Assembly (NCBI GenBank): GCA_015296085.1
Contig: DVDT01000013.1
Coordinates: forward strand, 1-50,169
DNA: 50,169 nt
Source: Trichormus sp. M33_DOE_039
Lineage (GTDB): Bacteria; Cyanobacteriota; Cyanobacteriia; Cyanobacteriales; Nostocaceae
Direction: 5' to 3'
A program made the translations under genes and the position numbers. Under the pieces are notes generated by a model that worked only from the letters and a program-made list of their open reading frames with translations, was not told the origin of the DNA and did not search any database. The stretch's first letter is position 1. Every line of letters begins with the position of its first letter. This document shows positions 16,192-24,872 of this stretch, in pieces.

Positions 16192-16446
16192 ATGGTTCTC
16201 GCACAGCATAACAAAGCATCCCAGACAGCAAAACTTAACAATTTTCGGAGTTGGAAACTTGTACAACTTCTACAAAAATTATGGTGGCATACCCATGCTT
16301 ACGGGACAGTATTGAGTATTATGCTACGAACATTGATGAGCTTAATGTTCGTAGCAACTCATTGGTCTTATCATCAATGGTTTTCTGAATTACAAATTTT
16401 TGGTAGTGCCAAAAAAGAAATCGAAACAACAGAAGTCCCTCAATAA
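16192..16446 (+). CDS. Small protein of unknown function, possibly membrane-associated
   Basis: An 84-residue open frame starting with ATG, rich in Trp and His (WKLVQLLQKLWWHTHAYG) with one moderately hydrophobic stretch (TVLSIMLRTLMSLMFVATHW, about 40-59) that could be a membrane segment. I do not recognise a family. No clear ribosome site. Its coding region contains a perfect 13-bp inverted repeat at 16322-16356, unusual inside a gene. It may be real or the region may be an RNA-forming intergenic segment; the spacing from eda (133 bp, divergent) allows a promoter. Confidence 0.42.
   Translation: MVLAQHNKASQTAKLNNFRSWKLVQLLQKLWWHTHAYGTVLSIMLRTLMSLMFVATHWSYHQWFSELQIFGSAKKEIETTEVPQ
16322..16356. 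repeat. Perfect 13-bp inverted repeat inside a small open frame
   Basis: TGCTACGAACATT (16322-16334) and AATGTTCGTAGCA (16344-16356) with a 9-base loop. In RNA this would form a stable stem. It has no T-run after it. Confidence 0.65.
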
Positions 16447-16849
16447 CACAATCAGAGCAAAATAGCTCTTGAGAAATCCAAGGCGATTTCCAAAAAAAAT
16501 CATTACACCCTAATTTTTTCCCTGCTATTTTCACCGTTCCCTGTTCCTTCTGCCCTAAGTAATCTATACCTTTTGTAACGGAAATATTGCCAGGGTAAAT
16601 AGGTTATTATGATATGTGAGGAATTTTAAATTATGCCAACAAACATCAATATTTAAAACTAGATACCCTTTATAGACAAAGGTTTTGCGGAGAATTTTAG
16701 AGTTAAAAAATTAGCCAATAAACAGCAATAATTGCTACACATTGAATTTTGGGAAATAGCGTTTTTATTACAACTTAAAAATGCAGTTGGCGGCACAATG
16801 GGGGCAGAGAAACAATACTGTTTATTTGCGCTCGGAGACGAAGAAAATA
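16447..16849. other. 403-bp leader region upstream of flv3
   Basis: No convincing gene. Open frames on both strands that overlap flv3 or the small gene are short and without support. The region carries typical Nostoc pyrimidine-rich filler (ttttcaccgttccctgttcc) and presumably the flv3 promoter; TATGAT at 16609-16614 is a possible -10 box. No NtcA-type GTA-N8-TAC site was found. Confidence 0.45.
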
Positions 16850-18589
16850 ATGGTAGCGATGTCTACGACCGGCAACGCCAACACAGAAAATGTTCAGCAT
16901 CGGCTAACTGTACAAACTGTAGAAATTGCCCCTAACACTACGGCGATTCGCTGTCTAGACTGGGATCGCGATCGCTTCGATATCGAATTCGGACTGCAAA
17001 ACGGTACGACTTATAATTCATATCTAATTAGGGGCGAACAAACAGTTTTAATCGATACTTCTCATCAGAAGTTTCGTCAACTGTATTTAGATACTCTAAA
17101 AAGTCTCATAAACCCCAAGGCTATTGATTACATTATTGTCAGTCATACAGAACCAGACCATAGTGGTTTGGTGGAAGATGTGCTGCAATTAGCACCAAGA
17201 GCAACTGTTTTAGCTTCTAAAATTGCCTTGCAATTTTTAGAAGGTTTGGTACATGATCCATTTTCTAAGCGCATCGTCAAAAGTGGCGATCGCATCGATA
17301 TTGGTAAAGGTCACGAAATCGAATTTGTGAGTGCGCCGAATCTGCACTGGCCTGACACCATTTTTAGTTATGACCGTAAAACCCAAATCATCTATACTTG
17401 CGATGCTTTTGGGATGCACTTCTGCGACGATCGCACCTTTGATGAAGATTTAGAAGCGATTGAAGCTGATTTTAGATTTTACTATGACTGTCTGATGGGG
17501 CCAAACGCCCGTTCTCTCCTAAACGCAATGAAGCGCATGGGTGAACTGGGCAAAATTAATATTATCGCCAACGGTCACGGGCCACTGTTGTATCATCACC
17601 TAGATGTATTAACCGAGTGTTACCAAAGTTGGAGTCAAAGACAAGCCAAAGCCGAAACCACCGTTGGTTTGTTCTACGCTTCCGATTATGGGTATAGCGA
17701 TCGCCTCGGTCAAGCGATCGCGGAAGGTATCCAAAAAACTGGTGTCGGGGTAGAATTTATCGACCTCAGCACAGCCGAAATCCAAGAAATCCAAGAATTA
17801 GCAGGTAGAGCAGCTGGTTTAATTATTGGGATGCCTCCTACTACCTCCGTAGCTGCTCAAGCTGGGATGAGTTCCTTGCTATCTGTCGTGAAAGATAAGC
17901 AAGTAGTTGGCTTATTTGAGTGCTACGGTGGCGACGACGAACCCGTTGATACACTGCGCCGGAAATTTATCGACACAGGTGTGAAAGAAGCCTTCCCCGC
18001 GATTCGCATCAAAGATGTTCCCGGTGCTTCCACTTATCAAATGTGTACCGAAGCTGGCACAGATTTAGGTCAATTGCTGACACGGGAACGTAACATCAAG
18101 CAAATCAAAGCTCTCGATGTCAACATGGAAAAGGCATTGGGACGGATTAGCAGCGGTTTGTACATTGTGACAACCACAAAAGGTGATGTTAGCAGTGCCA
18201 TGTTAGCTTCCTGGGTAGCACAAGCGAGTTTGCAACCATTAGGATTCACCATTGCTGTAGCTAAAGACCGCGCCATTGATGCCTTAATGCAAATAGGCGA
18301 TCGCTTCGTCCTCAACGTCTTAGAAGAAGGCAACTATCAAGAACTGAAGAAACACTTCCTCAAGCGTTTGCTGCCTGGTGCTGACCGCTTTGCCGGCGTG
18401 AGAACCCAAACCGCCAAAAACGGTTCACCCATCCTCACAGACGCTTTAGCCTACATGGAATGCGAAGTCCAAAGCAGTATGGAATGCAGCGACCACTGGC
18501 TGTTATACTGCACCGTCCAAGATGGTCGTGTTTCCAAACCCGATGGACTTACCGCCGTGCGTCACCGCAAAGTTGGGAACTACTACTAG
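16850..18589 (+). CDS. flv3: Flavodiiron protein Flv3, canonical ligands, probably heterocyst-type (Flv3B)
   Basis: Cyanobacterial flavodiiron protein that reduces O2 to water with NAD(P)H or another photosynthetic donor. Order: beta-lactamase-like diiron domain, flavodoxin domain (VGLFYASDYGYSD), and C-terminal flavin reductase domain (ALGRISSGLYIVTT... ending HRKVGNYY). Diiron ligands are complete: HTEPDH, APNLHWPDT, CDAFGMH and NGHGPL. This canonical set together with the partner downstream marks it as Flv3 rather than Flv1. ATG 16850 is chosen (GGAG 12 bases upstream); ATG 16859 lies inside the dispersed repeat and ATG 16781 would add 23 unmatched residues. Adjacent flv3-flv1 order matches the heterocyst-specific Flv3B/Flv1B pair of Anabaena, an inference from gene order. 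Confidence 0.93.
   Translation: MVAMSTTGNANTENVQHRLTVQTVEIAPNTTAIRCLDWDRDRFDIEFGLQNGTTYNSYLIRGEQTVLIDTSHQKFRQLYLDTLKSLINPKAIDYIIVSHTEPDHSGLVEDVLQLAPRATVLASKIALQFLEGLVHDPFSKRIVKSGDRIDIGKGHEIEFVSAPNLHWPDTIFSYDRKTQIIYTCDAFGMHFCDDRTFDEDLEAIEADFRFYYDCLMGPNARSLLNAMKRMGELGKINIIANGHGPLLYHHLDVLTECYQSWSQRQAKAETTVGLFYASDYGYSDRLGQAIAEGIQKTGVGVEFIDLSTAEIQEIQELAGRAAGLIIGMPPTTSVAAQAGMSSLLSVVKDKQVVGLFECYGGDDEPVDTLRRKFIDTGVKEAFPAIRIKDVPGASTYQMCTEAGTDLGQLLTRERNIKQIKALDVNMEKALGRISSGLYIVTTTKGDVSSAMLASWVAQASLQPLGFTIAVAKDRAIDALMQIGDRFVLNVLEEGNYQELKKHFLKRLLPGADRFAGVRTQTAKNGSPILTDALAYMECEVQSSMECSDHWLLYCTVQDGRVSKPDGLTAVRHRKVGNYY
16856..16893 (+). repeat. Small dispersed repeat, copy 2, at the 5' end of flv3
   Basis: 38 bp matching 1432-1469 at 34 positions. 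It encodes AMSTTGNANTENV at the Flv3 N-terminus, where homologues vary, and it contains one candidate start codon (ATG 16859). Confidence 0.75.
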
Positions 18590-18789
18590 AAGGGGTGTAG
18601 GGGTGTAAGGGTGTAGGGGAAAAGAGGAAGGCAAAAGTCAAAAGAAAGCAATCTTTTACCTTTTTACTTTTTTACGCCCAGTCCCCCCTTCTCTTTCAGA
18701 GACGCTAACGCGAACGGGGTGACGCTCCTAACGTCGCTAACACTGCGTTATCGCCAGTCCCCAATCAATGATCACTAATCCTCAATACT
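18590..18789. repeat. Repeat-rich spacer between flv3 and flv1
   Basis: Begins with three 8-bp tandem units GGGGTGTA, GGGGTGTA, AGGGTGTA (18592-18615), followed by pyrimidine-rich filler and a small-repeat patch (agagacgctaacgcgaac, about 18699-18716). These are typical Nostoc short repeats. No gene is present, and the 200-bp gap leaves room for a separate flv1 promoter. Confidence 0.65.
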
Positions 18790-20595
18790 ATGGATTTCAG
18801 CCGCTTCATCGAATCCACCAAAAACTGGGCTAAATCTACCCGGTTTTTACAATTTTTTGATAAACCTGAAAAAACAACATCTATGAGCGATTCCAAACCC
18901 CGTGACGTACAAATTCTGCCGATTGCTACCAATACCAAAGTGCTGAGAGCGCGTAGTTGGTCACGTTTGCGGTTTGAAATTGAATATGCCTTAGAAAGAG
19001 GTACTACCTCTAACTGCTATGTGATCGAAGGTGATAAAACTGCAATTATTGACCCACCAGGTGAAACCTTTACTGCAATTTATTTGGAAGCATTGCAGCA
19101 GACAATTAATTTGAAAACATTAGATTACGTCATCTTGGGTCATTTCAGCCCCAATCGTGTACCTACTTTAAAAGCACTGCTAGAAATAGCACCGCAAGTT
19201 ACTTTTGTCTGTTCTCTTCCTGGTGCAGCTAATTTACGGGCGGCTTTCCCAGATGACAGCTTAAATATTTTGGTGATGCGGGGCAAAGAAACCTTAGATT
19301 TAGGTAAGGGTCACGTATTGAAGTTTTTACCGATTCCTAGTCCCCGGTGGCCAGAAGGACTTTGTACCTACGACCAACAAACCCAGATTCTCTACACAGA
19401 TAAGCTGTTTGGTGTGCATATCTGTGGAGATGACGTGTTTGATGACAACTGGGAATCTTTTAAAGAAGACCAACGTTATTACTACAATTGCTTGATGGCC
19501 CCTCATGCTGTCCATGTGGAAGCAGCATTAGAAAAAATCTCTGATTTACAGGTAAGAATGTATGGTGTTGGTCACGGGCCTTTGGTACGTAGTAGCTTAA
19601 TGGCATTGACCCAAGCCTATGCTGATTGGAGTGTGGCGCAGAAAGACCGGGATATTACAGTGGCGTTACTCTATGCCTCAGCTTACGGTAACACTGCGAC
19701 TTTAGCACAAGCGATCGCTCTGGGAGTGACTAAAGGTGGTGCTGCTGTCAAATCTGTGAACTGTGAATTCGCTACCCCTGAAGAAATTCAATCTGCTTTA
19801 GAACAAGCTGACGGCTTTCTTATCGGTTCTCCCACAATTGGCGGTCATGCACCTACACCCATTAACACTGCTTTGGGGATTGTCCTCAAGGTAGGTGATA
19901 ACAACAAATTAGCTGGGGTCTTCGGTTCTTACGGCTGGAGTGGTGAAGCTTTAGACATGATTGAATGCAAACTCCGGGATGCGGGATATCGCTTTGGTGT
20001 TGATACTCTCAAAGTCAAGTTCAAGCCCGATGATGTCACCCTCAAATATTGTGAAGAAGTCGGGACAGACTTTGCCCAAACCTTGAAGAAAGCGAAAAAA
20101 GTGCGTTTACCGCAACAAGCCGCTACCCCTGTAGAGCAAGCCGTAGGTAGAATTGTTGGCTCAGTTTGCGTGATTACAGCCAAACAAGGCGAAGTATCTA
20201 CAGGAATGCTTGGTTCTTGGGTGTCACAAGCTACCTTCAATCCTCCTGGGTTGACTGTGGCGATCGCCAAAGAAAGAGCCATAGAATCGCTTATGTATCC
20301 CGGTGGTAAATTTGCCCTGAATATTCTCCCCGAAGGTACTCATCTGGAATACATGAAGCACTTCCGCAAAAACTTTAAACCAGGAGAAGACCGCTTTGCT
20401 AACTTCACCACCACAGAAGCCGAAAACGGTTGTACTGTCCTGGCTGACGCTCTCGCCTATGTGGAATGCTCCGTTAACCAACGCCTGGAATGTGGCGACC
20501 ACTGGGTAGTATATGCAACTGTTGATAACGGTAAGTTACTCAAGCCGGATGATGTAACTGCGATCAACCACCGTAAAACAGGTAATCATTACTAA
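18790..20595 (+). CDS. flv1: Flavodiiron protein Flv1, non-canonical ligands, probably heterocyst-type (Flv1B)
   Basis: Partner of Flv3 in O2 photoreduction; 601 aa with the same three-domain order. Its diiron site is degenerate: HFSPNR replaces HxExDH, SPRWPE replaces NLHWPD, and TDKLFGVH replaces CDAFG, while GVGHGP keeps its histidine. These losses are the known hallmark of Flv1-type proteins, which probably act as a heteromer with Flv3. The flavodoxin (LLYASAYGNTATLAQAI) and flavin reductase domains are intact. An in-frame ATG at 18883 would remove a 31-residue N-terminal extension with no obvious homology; the annotated start is therefore uncertain. A strong terminator at 20619 ends the pair. 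Confidence 0.93.
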   Translation: MDFSRFIESTKNWAKSTRFLQFFDKPEKTTSMSDSKPRDVQILPIATNTKVLRARSWSRLRFEIEYALERGTTSNCYVIEGDKTAIIDPPGETFTAIYLEALQQTINLKTLDYVILGHFSPNRVPTLKALLEIAPQVTFVCSLPGAANLRAAFPDDSLNILVMRGKETLDLGKGHVLKFLPIPSPRWPEGLCTYDQQTQILYTDKLFGVHICGDDVFDDNWESFKEDQRYYYNCLMAPHAVHVEAALEKISDLQVRMYGVGHGPLVRSSLMALTQAYADWSVAQKDRDITVALLYASAYGNTATLAQAIALGVTKGGAAVKSVNCEFATPEEIQSALEQADGFLIGSPTIGGHAPTPINTALGIVLKVGDNNKLAGVFGSYGWSGEALDMIECKLRDAGYRFGVDTLKVKFKPDDVTLKYCEEVGTDFAQTLKKAKKVRLPQQAATPVEQAVGRIVGSVCVITAKQGEVSTGMLGSWVSQATFNPPGLTVAIAKERAIESLMYPGGKFALNILPEGTHLEYMKHFRKNFKPGEDRFANFTTTEAENGCTVLADALAYVECSVNQRLECGDHWVVYATVDNGKLLKPDDVTAINHRKTGNHY

Positions 20596-20618
20596 AAGCT
20601 CAATTGTCGAACAGTTAG

Positions 20619-20657
20619 AAACTTAGAGACGTTAAACTTTAACGTTTCTAAGTTTTT
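20619..20657 (+). terminator. Rho-independent terminator after flv1
   Basis: AAACTTAGAGACGTT (20619-20633) pairs with AACGTTTCTAAGTTT (20641-20655) over 15 bp with one G-U pair, 7-nt loop, followed by TTG after the T-run of the stem. Confidence 0.8.
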
Positions 20658-20827
20658 GTGTTTGGGTAAAATATCTCTGATAGCTAAAAGCTACCTGTTT
20701 AATGCGAGAGTGTGTAAAATTTATACAGCAAATAGCTGCAAATATAATTTAAAGTGGGCAAAATTTAAATTTAGAAGTATTAAAATCAGCGTTTAATTAA
20801 TCAATCACAATTTTTCAGTCAAGAATT

Positions 20828-21070
20828 ATGGAGCCAAATCAGCAACAACATCGCCAAGAGTCTGCTCAAGACTTTGAAGAAGCCCTAGAACAATTGGAGG
20901 ACATCTTACACGAAAGTTCCACAGATGAAGAGGAGATACCAGACATTTCTACTGGTAATATCAACGCTATGGAACAGAGTGAAGATGCAAATGATGCTGA
21001 TTTAGCAGCGTGGGAAGACGCTGTTGCTGATATTGAACAATATCTGGAAGAAAAGGCGAAAAACAAGTAA
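20828..21070 (+). CDS. Small acidic protein of unknown function
   Basis: An 80-residue, very acidic, Gln/Glu/Asp-rich protein without membrane segment or cysteine. Two predicted helices (SAQDFEEALEQLEDILHES and DADLAAWEDAVADIEQYLEE) flank a low-complexity acidic linker. The second helix, with its AAWEDAVADIEQYL pattern, looks like a protein-interaction segment. I do not recognise a named family. ATG start; the stop is 21 bp from the convergent RNA methyltransferase gene. Codon usage resembles its neighbours. Confidence 0.65.
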   Translation: MEPNQQQHRQESAQDFEEALEQLEDILHESSTDEEEIPDISTGNINAMEQSEDANDADLAAWEDAVADIEQYLEEKAKNK

Positions 21071-21091
21071 GAAGCAGAAGGTAAGGGAAAA

Positions 21092-21880
21092 CTAGTGACT
21101 CAACTTTGCCTTTTGTCGTTGCGCTTCGTATAACATCAGAGCCGCAGCGATCGCTACATTTAAAGACTCTACTCCTGGACTCAGGGGTATTTTGACTTGT
21201 GTATCTGCCATTGTTACTAAATCTGCCGATAACCCAGCACCTTCATTTCCTAATAAAATCAAACTGGGTTTTTGCCAGTCTACTTCCCAATAAGTTAACT
21301 CGGCTGTGGGCAGGGTTGCTACTACCTGCATTCCCGCCTGCTGGCAATTTTCTACTGTTGCTTTCAAATCTGCACTCACGTCCGTTGCTAGACGAAACCA
21401 TTGTCCCGCCGATGCACGCAACACTTTAGGATTGTCTAAATCTACGCTATCTTGACTCAACCATAACCCAGCCGCACCAGCCGCCGCCGCCGTGCGAATG
21501 ATTGTCCCCAGATTACCAGGATCTTGGATAGTTTCTAAAGCTAAAACTATGCCTGTATAGGGAACTTGATTTTGCTGTTGGGTGCGCTTTGCTGTTGCTA
21601 CTACCCCATCTGGTTGTACAGTGGTAGCGATCGCACTTAACACTTCTGGACTAACAATTTCACTGCGATCGCATAAATTACAAGCCAACTCCCACAACTC
21701 GTGATGATTTGCTTGCCATTCCGAGGTACAACACACCACCTCTAGGGGATAATTCACCGCACAAGCTTCTTCCAGTAAATGTGTGCCTTCCAGCAAAAAC
21801 AACTGTTGCTTATGCCGTTCTTTGGTAGATTGCAGCTTACGGATTTGCTTAACTAAAGAATTTTGTAAACTAGTTAACAC
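21092..21880 (-). CDS. SpoU/TrmH family RNA 2'-O-ribose methyltransferase
   Basis: SAM-dependent SPOUT-fold methyltransferase that methylates the 2'-OH of a ribose in tRNA or rRNA; 262 aa. The N-terminal 90 residues are the substrate-binding domain (FLLEGTHLLEEA). The catalytic knot carries the three family motifs: DPGNLGTIIRTAAAAG, LLGNEGAGLS and IPLSPGVESLNVAIAAAL. The target base cannot be read from sequence; the form resembles the YsgA/RlmB-like group rather than short TrmL. A tRNA-Leu gene lies 77 bp upstream on the same strand and could share its transcript. Confidence 0.9.
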   Translation of the reverse strand: MLTSLQNSLVKQIRKLQSTKERHKQQLFLLEGTHLLEEACAVNYPLEVVCCTSEWQANHHELWELACNLCDRSEIVSPEVLSAIATTVQPDGVVATAKRTQQQNQVPYTGIVLALETIQDPGNLGTIIRTAAAAGAAGLWLSQDSVDLDNPKVLRASAGQWFRLATDVSADLKATVENCQQAGMQVVATLPTAELTYWEVDWQKPSLILLGNEGAGLSADLVTMADTQVKIPLSPGVESLNVAIAAALMLYEAQRQKAKLSH

Positions 21881-21957
21881 TACTTATGCCAATTCTACTG
21901 GGTAAAAATAAAAGATACTCTCTTTTGCCTTTTACCTTTTTACTTTTGCTTTTTCAA

Positions 21958-22039
21958 TGCGGAACCCGGGACTTGAACCCGGAAGCCTTGCGGCACTAGA
22001 ACCTGAATCTAGCGCGTCTGCCAATTCCGCCAGTTCCGC
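21958..22039 (-). tRNA. tRNA-Leu (anticodon CAG)
   Basis: Read on the minus strand, the acceptor GCGGAAC pairs with GTTCCGC, followed by discriminator A. The anticodon stem CTAGA/TCTAG holds the loop TTCAGGT with anticodon CAG. A long variable arm (TGCCGCAAGGC) and T-arm GGGTTCAAGTCCC identify a class II leucine tRNA. CCA is not encoded. Confidence 0.95.
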
Positions 22040-22457
22040 TTGCGGTTTGCATACTCACGATTTATCATTATCGCTTGATTATCTATATTTGTCAACTCTT
22101 TAGTAAGAAATGAGGCACTAGGTATCGAAGACGGAATTTAGACAACGAGATTCTTCTTGACTGTGAAAGTGTCAGGGTTTTCACTCCGAAACTTCTACAC
22201 TTTTATACCGATATATTCCTGTTTGTGGAAGGCCAGCTACTAACCTAGCGATGGGCAAACCAAAAATGAGACAAATAAGTCAAATCCTGTTCCCTTCTGC
22301 TTTCTGCACTTCTCTAAGAGAGGCTTGACGCTGCGCTGACTCTCCTCCTGCTTCCTGCCTTCTAATTTAGACAAAATGTAGACAAATCAATTCTTTACTG
22401 TAGAATCAAAACCAACTTCTAACTTTAAAATTATGTATTTATTTTGGAGGTAGGCTT
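22040..22457. other. 418-bp intergenic region upstream of murA
   Basis: No gene is visible. Contains small-repeat debris (ctctaagagaggcttgacgc, about 22311-22330) and pyrimidine-rich filler. GGAGG at 22446-22450 is the ribosome site assigned to murA. Confidence 0.55.
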
Positions 22458-23807
22458 ATTAATTCTTCTAGCAGCTTACCAGATGCTAAACCTGCTGTTG
22501 CCGTAGACTCCTCAGTCTTGCAAATATGGGGTGGCCATCCTTTACGGGGAAACGTCAGAATTAGTGGGGCTAAAAATTCCGCCTTAGTGATTATGGCTGG
22601 AGCTTTGCTATGTTCAGGAGATTGTCGGATTCGTAACGTTCCCCTGTTGGCGGACGTAGAACGGATGGCTGAGGTCATCTCGGCGTTAGGTGTACGCCTA
22701 ACCCAACAGGGCGATATTTTAGATATCAACGCCAGTGAAATTGCTACATCAAAAGCTCCCTACGAACTAGTTACCCAGTTGCGAGCTAGTTTCTTTGCCA
22801 TTGGCCCAATTTTAGCTCGTTTGGGAGTGGCACAAATGCCATTACCAGGGGGTTGTGCGATTGGTGCTAGACCTGTTGATTTGCACGTCCGCGGACTGCA
22901 AGCAATGGGAGCTGAGGTGCAGATTGAACATGGGATTTGCAATGCTTATGTTCCTGGTAGCAATGGTAGATTAAAAGGGGCGAAAATTTACTTAGATACT
23001 CCCAGCGTCGGAGCAACAGAAACCTTGATGATGGCCGCCACCTTAGCGGATGGCGAAACCATAATTGAGAATGCTGCACGAGAACCGGAAGTAGTAGATT
23101 TAGCTAATTTCTGTAATGCAATGGGGGCAAAAATTCAGGGTGCTGGGAGCAGCACTATCACTGTATTAGGTGTTCCGCAGTTGCATTCTATCGACTACTC
23201 GATTATTCCCGATCGCATTGAGGCAGGTACATTTTTAGTAGCTGGAGCTATTACTCGCTCGGAACTCACCCTTTCCCCAGTCATATCAGATCATTTAATT
23301 CCAGTTATTGCCAAACTACGGGATATTGGCGTAACCATCATTGAAGAAGCACCGGACTGCTTACGCATTCTTCCAGCTGAAGTCCTCAAAGCAACGGATA
23401 TTGAAACCTTGCCCCATCCAGGATTTCCTACAGATATGCAAGCACCTTTTATGGCTTTGCTCGCCTTAGCCGAAGGTGACAGCATCATTAATGAAGCTGT
23501 ATTTGAAAATCGCCTGCGCCATGCTTCCGAGTTAAACCGCTTAGGAGCAGATATCCGTGTTAAAGGCAATACCGCCTTTGTCCGGGGAGTCCCTGTATTA
23601 TCCGGTGCGCCGGTTATCGGTACTGACTTACGAGCATCAGCTGCATTAGTCTTAGCAGGACTAGCTGCCGAAGGACAAACCACAATTCAGGGATTACATC
23701 ACCTTGATCGGGGCTACGATCAAATTGATATGAAATTGCAACAATTAGGTGCAAAAATTCTCCGAATTGGTGACGTACCAGCAGAAACAGATACGGCAAC
23801 GAATTAA
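22458..23807 (+). CDS. murA: UDP-N-acetylglucosamine 1-carboxyvinyltransferase (MurA)
   Basis: First committed enzyme of peptidoglycan synthesis, adding enolpyruvate from PEP to UDP-GlcNAc. Family blocks are GAKNSAL (catalytic Lys), [15 protein letters not shown] (the PEP/fosfomycin-binding Cys is retained), [17 protein letters not shown] and PTDMQAP. The first standard start is TTG 22518, which has no ribosome site. A textbook GGAGG at 22446 is followed after seven bases by ATT at 22458, in frame, encoding (M)NSSSLPDAK before the core. I therefore extend the gene to ATT 22458. The TTG start would still give a full-length catalytic protein (429 aa), so the choice is open. The enzyme identity is certain. 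Confidence 0.93.
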   Translation: MNSSSSLPDAKPAVAVDSSVLQIWGGHPLRGNVRISGAKNSALVIMAGALLCSGDCRIRNVPLLADVERMAEVISALGVRLTQQGDILDINASEIATSKAPYELVTQLRASFFAIGPILARLGVAQMPLPGGCAIGARPVDLHVRGLQAMGAEVQIEHGICNAYVPGSNGRLKGAKIYLDTPSVGATETLMMAATLADGETIIENAAREPEVVDLANFCNAMGAKIQGAGSSTITVLGVPQLHSIDYSIIPDRIEAGTFLVAGAITRSELTLSPVISDHLIPVIAKLRDIGVTIIEEAPDCLRILPAEVLKATDIETLPHPGFPTDMQAPFMALLALAEGDSIINEAVFENRLRHASELNRLGADIRVKGNTAFVRGVPVLSGAPVIGTDLRASAALVLAGLAAEGQTTIQGLHHLDRGYDQIDMKLQQLGAKILRIGDVPAETDTATN

Positions 23808-23937
23808 AAGGAATTGGGGACTGGGGATTGGGAACTGGGGAATTTTCCCAATTCCCAATTCTCAATACCCCATTCCCTAAATCGTTATACTAACTGTGAG
23901 AGGCTGTTGATATTTTGTTTTTCCAGCCGGCTAAATT
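23808..23937. repeat. Short tandem heptamer-like repeat patch
   Basis: Between murA and the M48 gene runs gggactggggattgggaa and its complement-like cccaattcccaattctc, giving a hairpin-prone GGGAATTGGG/CCCAATTCCC array. This matches the degenerate heptanucleotide repeats known from Nostoc and Anabaena genomes. Confidence 0.6.
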
Positions 23938-24813
23938 ATGTCTGTGTTTAAATCCTCACTCATCGGTTTAAAAGCTGACTCATTTCGTCATCCATTAGAC
24001 TTAGAGGCTACCAAAGCTCTCAAGCAGATACCCGGTTTGGATATGCTCGTCAGAAACTTGCTAGGGCCAATGGCAGAGCAGGTTTTTTATGTGGAAAATA
24101 TTGCTTCTAGTGTTTTAGTAGGTGAAAATCAATTACCTGAGTTACACAACCTGTTAATAGAAGCTTGCAAAATTCTAGATATTGAACCGCCACAATTATA
24201 TGTTAGGCAACATCCCGCACCTAATGCCTATACCTTTGCCATGCGGGGTAAACAGCCTTTCGTTGTGTTGCACACTTCTTTGATTGATATCCTCACTCCC
24301 GAAGAAATACAGGCGGTAATTGCCCACGAATTAGGACATCTCAAGTGTGACCATAGCGTTTATTTAACACCAGTAAATTTATTAATACTAGCAGCAGCTG
24401 TATTACCTAATGTTGGGGCTGTTGTGGCTCAAGCTATTCAAGCACAACTTTTAGAGTGGGTACGCTGTGCTGAGTTTACCTGCGATCGCGCCGCATTACT
24501 AGCCACACAAAACCCCAAAGTTGTGATGTCCGTGTTAATGAAATTAGCCGGTGGTTCACCCACCCTCGCTCCAAAACTCAATCTTGATGCCTTTATTGCC
24601 CAAGCTCGTGCTTACGATGATATTAGTAAAACTGAACTTGGGGAAATGCTCAAATCAGCCCGCACAGCCGAATTAACTCACCCTGTACCCGTTTTGAGAG
24701 CCAGAGAAATTGACCGATGGGCAAGCAGTCAAGAGTATCAAATTTTGTTACAAAATCATGGACACAAATACACTAGCGAAGTACCACCTAAAGGTGGTTG
24801 GCGCAACTGGTAA
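23938..24813 (+). CDS. M48 family zinc metallopeptidase
   Basis: Membrane-linked zinc peptidase of family M48 (HtpX/Ste24/Oma1 relatives), 291 aa. Zinc ligands His130 and His134 with catalytic Glu131 form HELGH; the third ligand is probably Glu179 in CAEFTCDRAAL. A hydrophobic hairpin (about 143-170, LTPVNLLILAAAVLPNVGAVVA) lies between them and may insert in the membrane, as in the family. No signal peptide. Likely role is protein quality control at the membrane, but the substrate is unknown. The gene is followed after 59 bp by the FMN oxidase. Confidence 0.9.
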   Translation: MSVFKSSLIGLKADSFRHPLDLEATKALKQIPGLDMLVRNLLGPMAEQVFYVENIASSVLVGENQLPELHNLLIEACKILDIEPPQLYVRQHPAPNAYTFAMRGKQPFVVLHTSLIDILTPEEIQAVIAHELGHLKCDHSVYLTPVNLLILAAAVLPNVGAVVAQAIQAQLLEWVRCAEFTCDRAALLATQNPKVVMSVLMKLAGGSPTLAPKLNLDAFIAQARAYDDISKTELGEMLKSARTAELTHPVPVLRAREIDRWASSQEYQILLQNHGHKYTSEVPPKGGWRNW

Positions 24814-24872
24814 ACTCTGAAAAAAGATAGGGATGTGGGGGTGTAAGAGAAAAATGAGAAATCTAATGACTA

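Noticed and set aside
16732-16935. 67-codon frame overlapping the flv3 start
   Set aside because: Out of frame with flv3, no homology, and it includes the dispersed repeat.
18592-18720. CRISPR-like tandem repeats between flv3 and flv1
   Set aside because: Units are 8 bp, adjacent and without spacers, so this is a short tandem repeat and not a CRISPR array.
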